A model generated the notes under the pieces. It was given only the letters and a program-made list of their open reading frames with translations, did no database searches and had not been told where the DNA came from. From positions 22,867-86,866 of IMG/VR virus record IMGVR_UViG_3300035670_000114: 64,000 nucleotides of DNA; one strand, 5' to 3'. Position numbers and translations under genes: made by a program. This document shows, in pieces, positions 7,440 through 15,363 of this stretch; within the stretch, counting starts at the first letter, position 1, and the number at the start of each line of letters is the position of its first letter. Origin of the DNA: a virus.

Positions 7440-9220
7440 GAAATCGTTCTCCGTGCTTTCAGGATCAAAGAATGCTGAAGGGTGTCGTCCGACTTTAGGC
7501 TGCAGGTCTTGTAGTCGATCTGCACCACAGACTTGTCGACCATGCCACCCTCAAGCATTGTAAGGCGATCATCGAGGCCGGAGGAGTGCCAGATAACCTG
7601 ACCGTCCCGTGCCTTATTGTGCCAAACCTCGACCCTCTGGTTTGACGGTTCACCGACCACCTGCTTTTGCTTGCGCACCAACCACACGGCATGCGACACG
7701 TGGCTCAAGGCGTCGGTCCCCCTGATCTGGTCAGCGGTCGGCGGTGGCGGTGGTGCGTCCCCCCTGGTCCCGGCTTCGGCCTTCAGGCTTACCTGGTTCA
7801 TCTGTGCAGCAACAAATAGATCAACTCCAAGCTCCTTGGCCGCGCCAGTCAACTTGTAGGCCCTCTCCTCAAGCATCGAGGCATCGTTCGACGGCGCACC
7901 CTTATGCCTGGCAAGGCAATGAAAGTGGTCAAGAATCACCACCCGTAACTCAGGATTCTTCGCCTTCATCGACCGCATCGAGTTGATCGCCGCATCAACG
8001 CACGCGCCCCACGGCGCATCAACCAGTAACTTGCCGCCAATCGCCTGCAGCTCTCCGGCCAGCCTCCCCAGCAAGCTTGCAATTCCGGCCCTCCTCTCCT
8101 TCTCGGGATTCAACAACTCCACCACCGTGACGTACCCAAGTCCCTCCTGACTTGCGGTCCAGTGGTATCCCTGCCTGCCGAAGATCTTCCTGGTCAACGA
8201 CGCAAACAGCCTGGCCTCGACCGCCTTCAACCCCAGCTCCGCCGATATAAACCCAACCGTCAACCCACCGGCCGCCAGCGACGTGGCAATATGACACGCG
8301 CAAGCGGTCTTACCCGTCGAAGGCCGCGCCGCAAAGGTAAACAACCTCCCCTCTGCCGGCGCATTGATCTTCGGTCTACTGACGCCACCGCCAATATCCA
8401 GATCAATCGCGGGAAAGCCCGTCGACACTGGCCTCTCGATGTCTTCGGCAACCATGAGGCCGTCCACCCAGTTCTTCCTCTTGTTACCTGGCGACCCAAT
8501 AATCGAGTCGATTGCGCTGATCGCATGCCCCTGCGATCCAATGGCGCCACGAATCATGCCGACGCCCTCCATCGCCCGATGTTGGAGGAACTCCAGCGCC
8601 CGCTCAAGTTTCTCCTCGGCCTTGATATTTTGCGCCGCAACGTGCAGCGTCTCCGCATACAAGGAGCGAACCCTGTATTGCTTCAGCACATCCAGCGCCG
8701 TAGCCCACTCCGAGTTGCCGTCGCCATAGGACTCCATCAGCATGGGATCCGACAACTCGTAGATCGCCTTGTTGAAGTCCAGCACCGACACAAATCGACT
8801 GCTGTCCGACCTCATCGAATAGCTAGCAATCAGTGACTCCCTGGAAATCAACTGGCTGACATTTTGCCCCACAAAAGTCAGATCAATTTCATGCGATATG
8901 GCCCGAAACCGATAATCCGACCACAGGCTCATGGGCACCGACTGCCCGTGCCCAACTCCAAACGCACTCCTGAGCTCAGCCCACAACTCACGCGCCATGC
9001 CCGACGGACATGTCAGCACTCTGCTGAGAACGATTGCCTCCTGCTGGGTGGTGTCTTCTCGCTCGCGCACGCTCGTCGGCTGAAGCTTGTCGACGATCCG
9101 CGCAACCAGCACCGCCTGATCCAGGGCCTCGTGGTTACACGACGAAATGCGCCCATCCTTGACCTCAAGCAGGCCGAGCTCGGCGGCCCGCTGTATGTAG
9201 TGCGGCAGCTCAGCCTGCAT
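7436..9220 (-). CDS. DnaB-like replicative helicase
   Basis: The protein has 594 aa. The C-terminal half is a RecA-fold hexameric helicase: Walker A in ARPSTGKT, Walker B region VVILDHFHCLARH, FVAAQMNQVSLKAE, then RGTDALSHVSHAVWLV. The first part of the RecA-like domain (STGFPAIDLDIGGGV) matches DnaB/gp4-type proteins. The N-terminal 270 residues diverge from cellular DnaB. It would unwind DNA at the phage fork together with the primase at 21454, which lies in another operon. It overlaps the preceding initiator-like gene by 11 nt. Confidence 0.88.
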   Translation of the reverse strand: MQAELPHYIQRAAELGLLEVKDGRISSCNHEALDQAVLVARIVDKLQPTSVREREDTTQQEAIVLSRVLTCPSGMARELWAELRSAFGVGHGQSVPMSLWSDYRFRAISHEIDLTFVGQNVSQLISRESLIASYSMRSDSSRFVSVLDFNKAIYELSDPMLMESYGDGNSEWATALDVLKQYRVRSLYAETLHVAAQNIKAEEKLERALEFLQHRAMEGVGMIRGAIGSQGHAISAIDSIIGSPGNKRKNWVDGLMVAEDIERPVSTGFPAIDLDIGGGVSRPKINAPAEGRLFTFAARPSTGKTACACHIATSLAAGGLTVGFISAELGLKAVEARLFASLTRKIFGRQGYHWTASQEGLGYVTVVELLNPEKERRAGIASLLGRLAGELQAIGGKLLVDAPWGACVDAAINSMRSMKAKNPELRVVILDHFHCLARHKGAPSNDASMLEERAYKLTGAAKELGVDLFVAAQMNQVSLKAEAGTRGDAPPPPPTADQIRGTDALSHVSHAVWLVRKQKQVVGEPSNQRVEVWHNKARDGQVIWHSSGLDDRLTMLEGGMVDKSVVQIDYKTCSLKSDDTLQHSLILKARRTIS

Positions 9221-10220
9221 ACCCGACCTCGTCTGCGAAGGTCCAGTTTATCACTCGCGACTCTTCGGGCTCAGGCGTGCCAGTTGGCCAACGGTCCAAT
9301 CCGTACTTGAACCGGAACCGCGCCGGATCCAGTCCCGCCTCAACCAGATTGGTCTCTGTCCTGATCACGAATAGCTCCACGTCCCGGGTGATGGTCCCCT
9401 GCGACCAAGCCTGCTGGTAACTGTGCTGCGCATCCTCGTAGTCCGAGATCAGCTTCCTGACGGAGGGGTCGTACACGATGGTATCACTCCGATCCTCCTC
9501 CTTGGTCGGCTCGGCCGGGGAGTCGACGCCCGCGTTGAACAGGTTGTAGACGTTCGAGCGCTTGGTGTCGCTAGGCGTGCCAACCCCCGTGATGCTGTTC
9601 AGCGTCCTGCTTCTGTTCTGGTTGGACCAGAAGTCAGACGATTCCACGCCGGCCTTAATAACCGAGAAGAATTCCTCGTAGTCGTGCGCCTTGATACCAA
9701 GATCCTTCATGTGTATGTCGATTGCCCTCACCAACTGCATGCTAATCCGCCTGATCTTGGCGTAATCCTTGGGCCTGTACTTATTCCAGGCATCAGTAGC
9801 CTCCTGCAGGTAGTCGCGCTTGGCCCTCTGCACACCCAAGTCGCCACCAGTCTGCTCACCTTCGGTTACTGCGCTCTTGCACGCAATCATCTTGTCGTAC
9901 TCCTCTTCCACCCTCGCCTTGTCCCTCTTGAGCTTGTCGATAATCGGCGCAGGATCAGCCAACATCGGATGAGAATCCGGCCCACTAATGAAGCCGAGCT
10001 GCCTTAGCTCATCCATGCACCTAATCCTCGTTGAGCGATGTACCCCAACACAGCGATCAACAAAGGTTATGCCTCTAGTCTTGAACCCAACGTGATTCAG
10101 CAACGCCAAATAAATCACCCTAGAGGTTGGGTGCAATTCCTGGCAAAACAGGATGGCAATTGGGCACTTCACGTATGGCGTGCTGTCCCAATCTGACTCC
10201 TTTGAAACAGTGAAAGTCAT
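9210..10220 (-). CDS. Winged-helix replication initiator-like protein
   Basis: The protein has 336 aa. The N-terminal 70 residues look like a helix-turn-helix of phage replication initiators (PTSRVIYLALLNHV, GVHRSTRIRCMDELRQLGFI). A coiled, charged middle segment and an alpha-helical C-terminus follow. It is first in the minus-strand operon with the helicase, and its upstream region carries seven copies of a palindrome. The plausible role is origin binding and helicase loading, or autoregulation at those sites. The HTH is visible, the initiator role is inferred. Confidence 0.7.
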   Translation of the reverse strand: MTFTVSKESDWDSTPYVKCPIAILFCQELHPTSRVIYLALLNHVGFKTRGITFVDRCVGVHRSTRIRCMDELRQLGFISGPDSHPMLADPAPIIDKLKRDKARVEEEYDKMIACKSAVTEGEQTGGDLGVQRAKRDYLQEATDAWNKYRPKDYAKIRRISMQLVRAIDIHMKDLGIKAHDYEEFFSVIKAGVESSDFWSNQNRSRTLNSITGVGTPSDTKRSNVYNLFNAGVDSPAEPTKEEDRSDTIVYDPSVRKLISDYEDAQHSYQQAWSQGTITRDVELFVIRTETNLVEAGLDPARFRFKYGLDRWPTGTPEPEESRVINWTFADEVGYAG

Positions 10221-10684
10221 TAAACGCTTTTACAGAACAGGGGCGTATCCAGATCCTAGCACCGCCGAAATCAACCCGCCAGGCGGCTCGATCTGGTTGC
10301 ATTTTGCAACCGAGCACGTTGCATTTTGCAACAGGCATCCGAAAAAACGGTATCACCACGGCACCAAAGCCTGGCAAGCGGTTGCATTTTGCAACTACAC
10401 ACGTTGCATTTTGCAACCAAGGACGTTGCATTTTGCAACCACACACGTTGCATTTTGCAACAGCACCCCCTGCCGACCTGTTGCATTTTGCAACGTGATT
10501 AAGAGATCTCTGCTTAGAAAGCAATCTCTAAAGGGTTTCTTCCTCTAAGGCTGTTCCCCTTGAATACCAAACCACTACTAAGACCTCCTTCTAACGCGGG
10601 CATGCGCTCCGCGCCTTCTTGTCGAGGTAGTTGACCACACGGGGAAATCCGGCTAACCTTCAGACCGTGCCCCTTGCCCAGCCC
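10221..10684. promoter_or_regulatory. Divergent intergenic region: candidate replication origin/operator hub
   Basis: This 464-bp stretch has no supported gene and lies between the divergently transcribed initiator operon (minus) and the recombination operon (plus). It contains seven copies of a 15-bp palindrome at 10296-10494. An AT-richer tail with TTAAGAGATCTCT-type sequence follows. It could be a replication origin, a repressor operator array, or both. Confidence 0.6.
10296..10494. repeat. Seven phased copies of the palindrome GTTGCATTTTGCAAC
   Basis: Exact copies lie at 10296-10310, 10318-10332, 10381-10395, 10403-10417, 10425-10439, 10447-10461 and 10480-10494. Each is GTTGCA-TTT-TGCAAC, a 6-bp inverted repeat with a 3-bp centre. 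Start-to-start distances are 22, 63, 22, 22, 22 and 33 bp, close to whole helical turns, so bound dimers would line up on one face of the DNA. The neighbouring winged-helix protein is the obvious candidate ligand. Confidence 0.92.
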
Positions 10685-11020
10685 ATGGATCAAGCCCCGG
10701 AGGTCGACGCCGGCTACGACGAGGTCGGCAGGATCGTCGTCCCACCCGTGCTTGAGGGCATCAAGTCCCGCTCCTGGGCCTGCGAGCTGATCTCGCTAGC
10801 CGAACACGACCCCAACCAACTCGACGCATGGATCAAGCGCTACCGACGCGAAAACCGCGAGTCCCTGAAGGCCCAAGCACGCAAGCGCAAGCGCCGCGCC
10901 GCCAAGATCGAACGCCTCAAGGCCGAAGCCAACAAGCTCGTCGTCGAAGGACTACATCAAAACCTCGACTCCAGGGAACCACCAACCGCACGAAACCAAC
11001 GGCCTGGATGCTCGACGTGA
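10685..11020 (+). CDS. Basic protein with Arg/Lys-rich coiled C-terminal half
   Basis: The protein has 111 aa from the ATG at 10685. A TTG at 10631 would extend it by 18 residues of unlikely composition. Residues about 20-50 are globular (IVVPPVLEGIKSRSWACELI), followed by a strongly basic helix (RRENRESLKAQARKRKRRAA). This may be a nucleic-acid-binding or assembly factor. No family is recognised. It overlaps the next gene. Confidence 0.5.
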   Translation: MDQAPEVDAGYDEVGRIVVPPVLEGIKSRSWACELISLAEHDPNQLDAWIKRYRRENRESLKAQARKRKRRAAKIERLKAEANKLVVEGLHQNLDSREPPTARNQRPGCST

Positions 11021-11232
11021 CGGTGCCAAGTTGCCCAACCTTTGCGCCACTCGCCGTCGACGGCTCGCCCAACTACCGCGTTGCTGTTGCCCTCGACCGC
11101 AGCCCCGGCCCACTCGTCGGCGTGTGCTCCGAAGCCGGCCCCGAAGACTGCGCCGCCTGGGTCGCCGAGAATCCATCCTGGTTGCTCGACTTCGGACCCA
11201 GTCGCACCGCAAGGCACCAAACACACCGCTAA
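11008..11232 (+). CDS. Small hypothetical protein (74 aa)
   Basis: ATG at 11008 overlaps the 3' end of the previous gene. The sequence is compact (YRVAVALDRSPGPLVGVCSEAG, CAAWVAENPSWLLDF) and looks like a single small alpha/beta domain of unknown function. It lies just upstream of the annealing protein. Confidence 0.5.
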   Translation: MLDVTVPSCPTFAPLAVDGSPNYRVAVALDRSPGPLVGVCSEAGPEDCAAWVAENPSWLLDFGPSRTARHQTHR

Positions 11233-11266
11233 GCTTCAGGGCGGAACCCGAAAGACACCCACCCCA

Positions 11267-12028
11267 ATGCCGGAAGCCATCCCAAACCTTGCAGGAGTCG
11301 CCACCAAGGGCCTGGTTGAGTCCATCGGCAGCGGAAGCTACAAGGCCGACTACATCAACTGGTCCCGCACCATGAACCTCCTGCGGGACTACGCCCCGGG
11401 CTGGATGGCCGAGGCGGTGCCCACGACCGACGGCGCCCTCGTCCACCCGTCCTCGGGTCCTGGCGGCTACCTGCTGATCCGCTTCCGCCACGTCGACGGC
11501 ACCGTGACGCCATCCGTGCCCCAGGCGGTGATGGACCACAAAAACAAGGCGATTGCCCTCGACAACATCACGGCCCGCGACATCACCGACACCCACCGTC
11601 GCGGCTGCTGCCTGGCTGCAGCCTTCACCTTCGGCCTGGCCTACGAACTCTGGGCCAAGATGCCCCTGGAGGCCGCCGCACCGCCGATCCCCTCCGAAGA
11701 CGCCCCCGCCGACACCCAGCCCGCCACGCGCCCCACCCGCCGCGCCGCAGCTTCTGCGTTGGCCACCCCGGCACCCGCCACCAGCGCCGAGTCGCAGGCC
11801 GCCCCGACCACCGAGCAGCCACCGGCAGATGAAGCGATTAGCGACAAACAGCGCTTCATGGAGGCCGCCATCGAGAAGGGCCTCACGACGCACGCCATCG
11901 AGAGCCTGATCAGTCGCATCGGCTCCGACTTCCTCGGCGGCATCGAGAAGCTCAAGGAGAAGGACGCCGCCTGGGTGCGCAGCTACAACGAAGCCAGCGA
12001 CCCGGCCAACGACGCAAAAAAGTTCTAA
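11267..12028 (+). CDS. Single-strand annealing protein, Sak3/DUF1071 type
   Basis: The protein has 253 aa from the ATG at 11267; the longer in-frame extension is Pro/Ala-rich and unlikely to be coding. Residues about 20-130 match the DUF1071 pattern: YKADYINWSRTMNLLRDYAPGW, YLLIRFRHVDG, AVMDHKNKAIALDNITARDI, then CCLAAAFTFGLAYELWA. A low-complexity Pro/Ala linker and a helical tail follow. Such proteins promote annealing of complementary strands in phage recombination. The RecE-type exonuclease at 15364 and SSB at 12996 are its expected partners. Confidence 0.75.
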   Translation: MPEAIPNLAGVATKGLVESIGSGSYKADYINWSRTMNLLRDYAPGWMAEAVPTTDGALVHPSSGPGGYLLIRFRHVDGTVTPSVPQAVMDHKNKAIALDNITARDITDTHRRGCCLAAAFTFGLAYELWAKMPLEAAAPPIPSEDAPADTQPATRPTRRAAASALATPAPATSAESQAAPTTEQPPADEAISDKQRFMEAAIEKGLTTHAIESLISRIGSDFLGGIEKLKEKDAAWVRSYNEASDPANDAKKF

Positions 12029-12092
12029 CCTCAGCGTTCCCCAGGCTCCCGGTTGTCGTCGACACGGAGCCTGGCCCGCCCTGCATCGACTC

Positions 12093-12101
12093 TGCTAGTA
12101 T
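12093..12101 (+). promoter_or_regulatory. Extended -10-like motif upstream of the sigma factor
   Basis: TGCTAGTAT lies 50 nt before the sigma-factor ATG, farther than the usual 23-28 nt seen elsewhere in the window. Confidence 0.35.
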
Positions 12102-12150
12102 TGCCTTTGCTGCCGCCTTTGGTGGCGCCATTGTCCCTCCCGAGTAGTCG

Positions 12151-12987
12151 ATGCAGTCAAACCATCAGTCCGAGATCACCGCCTGGCTGAACGCCGCTGG
12201 TCGCTTCCCCTTGATCCCCCCGGAAGAGATCAACCTGATCGCCAGGCGCATCCAGGCGATGCCTGAGTCTCGTGCCCGCCGCAGGCTGATCAACAAGCTC
12301 GTAAGCCACAACCTGCGTCTCGTGGTCAGGCTGACCAAGACCTACATGCAGGGACACGGCCGCCACCGCTGGGGCAGCATCGAAACCCTCGACTTCCTAC
12401 AGGTCGGCGTCATGGGCTTGATCCGAGCCGCCGAAAAGTTTGACCCGGCTCGCGGCTACACCTTCTCGACGTACGCGGCCCACTGGATTCGCTCCACCAT
12501 AGGCCGTCACAACATCCGCACCATCACCCCCGTGTACGTGCCCGAATCCGCGTCACGACGGATGGTCTTCTTCGAGCGCAACGGACACATCAAGACCCGG
12601 GGCGGCAGCGGCCTGATGCCCGAGCGGCAGATCGACCAACTGATCGACAACATCCGCCTGGCCTACAGTTGCGTCTCGACCGACTATCGCATTGACCCGC
12701 GCACGACCATCGGCGAGCTAATCCCCGACACCAACACCTCCCACGGCACCAACGAGGTCTCCTACACCATCGAGGAGTCGCTTCGTGAGGCCGGCGTGGA
12801 TCCAATCGGTTGCCAGATCCTGATCCGCAACTACGTCATGAGCCAAAGCCTTCAGGTGATCGCCAAGGACCTCGACATGACCGTCGACCAGGTCAGGATC
12901 AAGAAGAAGAAAGCGATGAATGTCGCTCGCCGACACCCAGATGCCTTCCAGAACGCCTACACTGAGCTTGTACCAACAGCCCCATAG
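12151..12987 (+). CDS. Sigma-70 family RNA polymerase sigma factor
   Basis: The protein has 278 aa. Region 1.2/2 is clear: HNLRLVVRLTKTYM, LDFLQVGVMGLIRAAEKFDP, GYTFSTYAAHWIRSTIGRHN (the core-binding and -10-recognition helices). Region 3 follows (VYVPESASRRM). The C-terminus (QSLQVIAKDLDMTVDQVRIKKKKAM) resembles a region 4 helix-turn-helix. It is shorter than host RpoD and lacks an acidic region 1.1. A phage sigma would redirect host RNA polymerase to phage promoters. Confidence 0.85.
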   Translation: MQSNHQSEITAWLNAAGRFPLIPPEEINLIARRIQAMPESRARRRLINKLVSHNLRLVVRLTKTYMQGHGRHRWGSIETLDFLQVGVMGLIRAAEKFDPARGYTFSTYAAHWIRSTIGRHNIRTITPVYVPESASRRMVFFERNGHIKTRGGSGLMPERQIDQLIDNIRLAYSCVSTDYRIDPRTTIGELIPDTNTSHGTNEVSYTIEESLREAGVDPIGCQILIRNYVMSQSLQVIAKDLDMTVDQVRIKKKKAMNVARRHPDAFQNAYTELVPTAP

Positions 12988-12995
12988 GGGAACCG

Positions 12996-13349
12996 ATGGC
13001 CTCAATTTCAATCGCCGGCAAAGTCGTCTGCAAAGAAGGCACCGCACCGGTGGCACTCAAGACCTTCGACAACGGCGGCACGCTCGCCAAGTTCTCGGTG
13101 GTCGACAACGAATACTTCTACGTGAAGGAAGGCGACGACCGCGCCGGCCAGTTCTACGAGGTCGAAGTCAACGGCAAGGCCGCCGAGATCTTCGCCGAAC
13201 GACTCCTGCGTGGCGACCGCGTCGCGGTTCACGGCCAGCTCGTCCAGCGGGTCTACAACGACAAGACCTACCTGACCGTCAAGAACGCTCGCGTCACCTC
13301 CCTGGAGCCCCGACGCGACCAATCCGCTAATCAGGAAATCCCTTTCTGA
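12996..13349 (+). CDS. ssb: Single-stranded DNA-binding protein
   Basis: The protein has 117 aa. A single OB fold is readable (ISIAGKVVCKEG, LAKFSVVDNEYF, FYEVEVNGKAAEIFAERLLRGDRVAVHGQL, KTYLTVKNARVTSL). The tail ends in EIPF, the acidic-hydrophobic tip used by bacterial SSBs to recruit partners. The gene begins 9 nt after the sigma-factor stop and is followed by a strong terminator. Confidence 0.88.
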   Translation: MASISIAGKVVCKEGTAPVALKTFDNGGTLAKFSVVDNEYFYVKEGDDRAGQFYEVEVNGKAAEIFAERLLRGDRVAVHGQLVQRVYNDKTYLTVKNARVTSLEPRRDQSANQEIPF

Positions 13350-13374
13350 CACGCGGTTTTATCGCTTTCGCCCC

Positions 13375-13398
13375 GGCCCCGGTCGGGGCCTTTTCTTT
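13375..13398 (+). terminator. Rho-independent terminator after ssb
   Basis: GGCCCC/GGGGCC stem with a short GGTC-type loop followed by TTTTCTTT. Confidence 0.88.
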
Positions 13399-13405
13399 GG
13401 AGCCG

Positions 13406-13414
13406 TGCTACGCT
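13406..13414 (+). promoter_or_regulatory. Extended -10-like motif TGCTACGCT
   Basis: Lies directly after the ssb terminator and 25 nt before the ATG at 13439. Confidence 0.5.
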
Positions 13415-13438
13415 TGACGGGTCACCACACGGCTAGTC

Positions 13439-13789
13439 ATGCCCGAGTCACCCGAACTGATCATCAACGAAGAGGCCTTGGCCCTCCTGAAAACCTGGAA
13501 CGGAGCAAACCAGCTCGAAAACCAGGAAAAGCACACCGCACTGCAGGCCCTTGCCTACTGCCTTGGCCGCAACTACCGCGCCGCCGCCGAGGGAGCCAAG
13601 GACGGCGTCTTCACCTTGAGCTTCCGCGTCAAGTTTGACCGCAACGAGGTCCCGACTGCCATCAAGGCCGTCTCTCGCTGCTCAACCGTGTCGACGGCCG
13701 ACATCGACCTCACCTGCCCCTTCCCCGACAACGAAGACGACGCCAGCTCCGAGGCCCAGGCCAACGAAGGCACCCCTTCGCTTTTCTGA
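13439..13789 (+). CDS. Hypothetical protein of the recombination region
   Basis: The protein has 116 aa. A helical N-terminus (ELIINEEALALLKTWNGANQ, ALQALAYCLGRNYRAAAEGA) is followed by a beta-like half and an acidic C-terminal tail (FPDNEDDASSEAQANEG) ending in SLF. The acidic-hydrophobic tail superficially resembles that of SSB. No family is recognised. It has its own promoter-like motif. Confidence 0.6.
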   Translation: MPESPELIINEEALALLKTWNGANQLENQEKHTALQALAYCLGRNYRAAAEGAKDGVFTLSFRVKFDRNEVPTAIKAVSRCSTVSTADIDLTCPFPDNEDDASSEAQANEGTPSLF

Positions 13790-13856
13790 TCCACTAGCCA
13801 CCGGGCGACGTCCAACCGGTGTCGCCCACCACTTATTCATCCCCTAGATCAAAGCG

Positions 13857-14306
13857 ATGGAGCAAATCGACCCCTACGAGGTCGCCCCCAGTACCGTTGG
13901 CGCCCTCTTCGACGACGTGCCACGCCTGACCACGGCCCTCGTGCGACCGCACGTCATCGCCGGCCTGATTCACCGTGGCGCCATTCGCTATTCGGAAATA
14001 CTGGCCTCCATCACCCCATACTGCAGTGTCGAAGACCTGAAGGTCGGCAACTGGGATCCACTCGAAGGCGACTACTGCGACGACTGCACCCGTCTCGAAA
14101 GGCTGCTGGACGAGGTCCTCGGCGAATTCGTTGGCGCAGGACTGGTGCGCTACAACGAAGAGAAGGAACTCTGGGTCTTGACCGCCAAAGACATCCCCAA
14201 GGTCATCTCCTGGGTCTCAGTCCTTGGCGGCCGGATGCCCGATCACTTCCTCCTCTACCTCAGCCAACAGCAGACACTGCGCTACAAGCAGAATGATCAA
14301 GCGTAG
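13857..14306 (+). CDS. Hypothetical protein with winged-helix-like C-terminus
   Basis: The protein has 149 aa. The segment IHRGAIRYSEILASITPY...LERLLDEVLGEFVGAGLVRYNEEKELWVLT has the helix-helix-wing order of a winged helix. A CDDC pair (DYCDDCTRLE) could bind metal. It overlaps the next start by 14 nt. DNA binding is inferred from pattern only. Confidence 0.5.
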   Translation: MEQIDPYEVAPSTVGALFDDVPRLTTALVRPHVIAGLIHRGAIRYSEILASITPYCSVEDLKVGNWDPLEGDYCDDCTRLERLLDEVLGEFVGAGLVRYNEEKELWVLTAKDIPKVISWVSVLGGRMPDHFLLYLSQQQTLRYKQNDQA

Positions 14307-14532
14307 CCATGCCTCCAAGTCCACCAAACCAAGGGACCACGAACGGCTGGCCGCTCGACCGACGCCTGTTCGCATCTACGCACGCCACTCAAGCGTCGAG
14401 GTCTACCTTGGCTGCGGCTGGAAGAAGGGCAGCGTGATCTCAAGCGATCGGGACGGCTGCTCCGTCTGGCTCGGCTCGGAGCAGCGCATGACCCGCTGCT
14501 TCGACAACCGTAACATCCGTCCAGCCTCCTAA
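14293..14532 (+). CDS. Small basic hypothetical protein
   Basis: ATG at 14293 gives 79 aa. A basic N-terminus (IKRSHASKSTKPRDHERL) precedes a small beta-type segment (VEVYLGCGWKKGSVISSDRDGCSVWLG) suggestive of an SH3-like barrel. No assignment can be made. Confidence 0.55.
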   Translation: MIKRSHASKSTKPRDHERLAARPTPVRIYARHSSVEVYLGCGWKKGSVISSDRDGCSVWLGSEQRMTRCFDNRNIRPAS

Positions 14533-14550
14533 CGGCCAGCGCCAGCAATC

Positions 14551-14559
14551 TGCTAGACT
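14551..14559 (+). promoter_or_regulatory. Extended -10-like motif TGCTAGACT
   Basis: Lies 19 nt before the ATG at 14578. Confidence 0.45.
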
Positions 14560-14577
14560 CTATCCAAGCCTGCAACC

Positions 14578-14874
14578 ATGGAAGTATCACAAGCCAACAA
14601 ATTTGTCGGCCAAGACGTGATCATTCGCGTCATTGCCGGAATCGACTACGTCAGGGACATCCGTTGTCAAATCGTTTCACGAGAAGGCCGCAATCTTTAC
14701 ATTGACATCCTCGGCATGAAGGACTATATCTGGCTACCGGACGTCATCAGCATCACCCCAGACCCGAACCCTCCTGTCGAGCAATGGGACGGCACCGACG
14801 TCGAGCCAACCTTCCGCTTCACGTCCAATGGCGGCTCCACCACGCCGACAACTCCTTCCAGCCAGCAAGCCTGA
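14578..14874 (+). CDS. Small hypothetical protein
   Basis: The protein has 98 aa: an SH3-like beta pattern (FVGQDVIIRVIAGIDYVRDIRC, GRNLYIDILGMKDYIWLPDVISI) and a disordered Ser/Thr/Pro tail. It has its own promoter-like motif upstream. No family is recognised. Confidence 0.6.
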   Translation: MEVSQANKFVGQDVIIRVIAGIDYVRDIRCQIVSREGRNLYIDILGMKDYIWLPDVISITPDPNPPVEQWDGTDVEPTFRFTSNGGSTTPTTPSSQQA

Positions 14875-14920
14875 AGCCCGGCCCACTTAGACTCTGTGGT
14901 CCGCCAATAGAGTCACGGCC

Positions 14921-15352
14921 TTGAGTCCCACGCAAGCCGATCCAACCTTTCCGGGCGAGTCCTATGAGCTGCGCGTGCGAATGCCGCTGTGGTCCAAGCA
15001 GCGACCGAGGTTTACCCGCGCTGGCCATGCCTACAAGAACCCCGCCTACGACCAGGCCTTGAAGGACATGCGAAGCTCGCTGTCCGAGCTGTGGCCGTAC
15101 CCGCCGATCGACTACCCCATATCGGTCCACCTCCACCTTTGCGGCGAAGGCCGAGGCGACCTCGACAACATTGCTGGCTTCATCCTGGACGCCGCAGGCC
15201 CCGTCAGAGCCACCAAAAAGAAGGAGGCCCTCCCTGGCGTCTTGTGGGTCGACGACCGGGTGTCGATCATCAGCCACCTCTCGATTTCCTGGACAAAGGG
15301 CGAGAAGGCTGACTCCTGCTGGGATCTGCGAATCGTTAAACTGAGGCCCTGA
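14921..15352 (+). CDS. rusA: RusA-like Holliday junction resolvase
   Basis: The protein has 143 aa with a TTG start. RusA hallmarks are visible: KQRPRFTR near the N-terminus, then the acidic metal-binding motif GRGDLDNIAGFILDA and the later GVLWVDDRVS pair of aspartates. It would cut four-way junctions during phage recombination and replication. A TAGACT hexamer at 14888-14893 lies 28 nt before the start. It is followed 12 nt later by the exonuclease gene. Confidence 0.85.
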   Translation: MSPTQADPTFPGESYELRVRMPLWSKQRPRFTRAGHAYKNPAYDQALKDMRSSLSELWPYPPIDYPISVHLHLCGEGRGDLDNIAGFILDAAGPVRATKKKEALPGVLWVDDRVSIISHLSISWTKGEKADSCWDLRIVKLRP

Positions 15353-15363
15353 GCTACGTCGCC

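Noticed and set aside
8019-8836. Additional frames opposite and within the helicase gene
   Set aside because: Their products are Arg/Pro/Ser-rich shadows created by the high GC content and codon bias of the real gene.
10296-10494. CRISPR array
   Set aside because: The repeat is a 15-bp palindrome, spacers are only 7-18 bp and one interval is 48 bp; no Cas genes. It fits iterons or operators.
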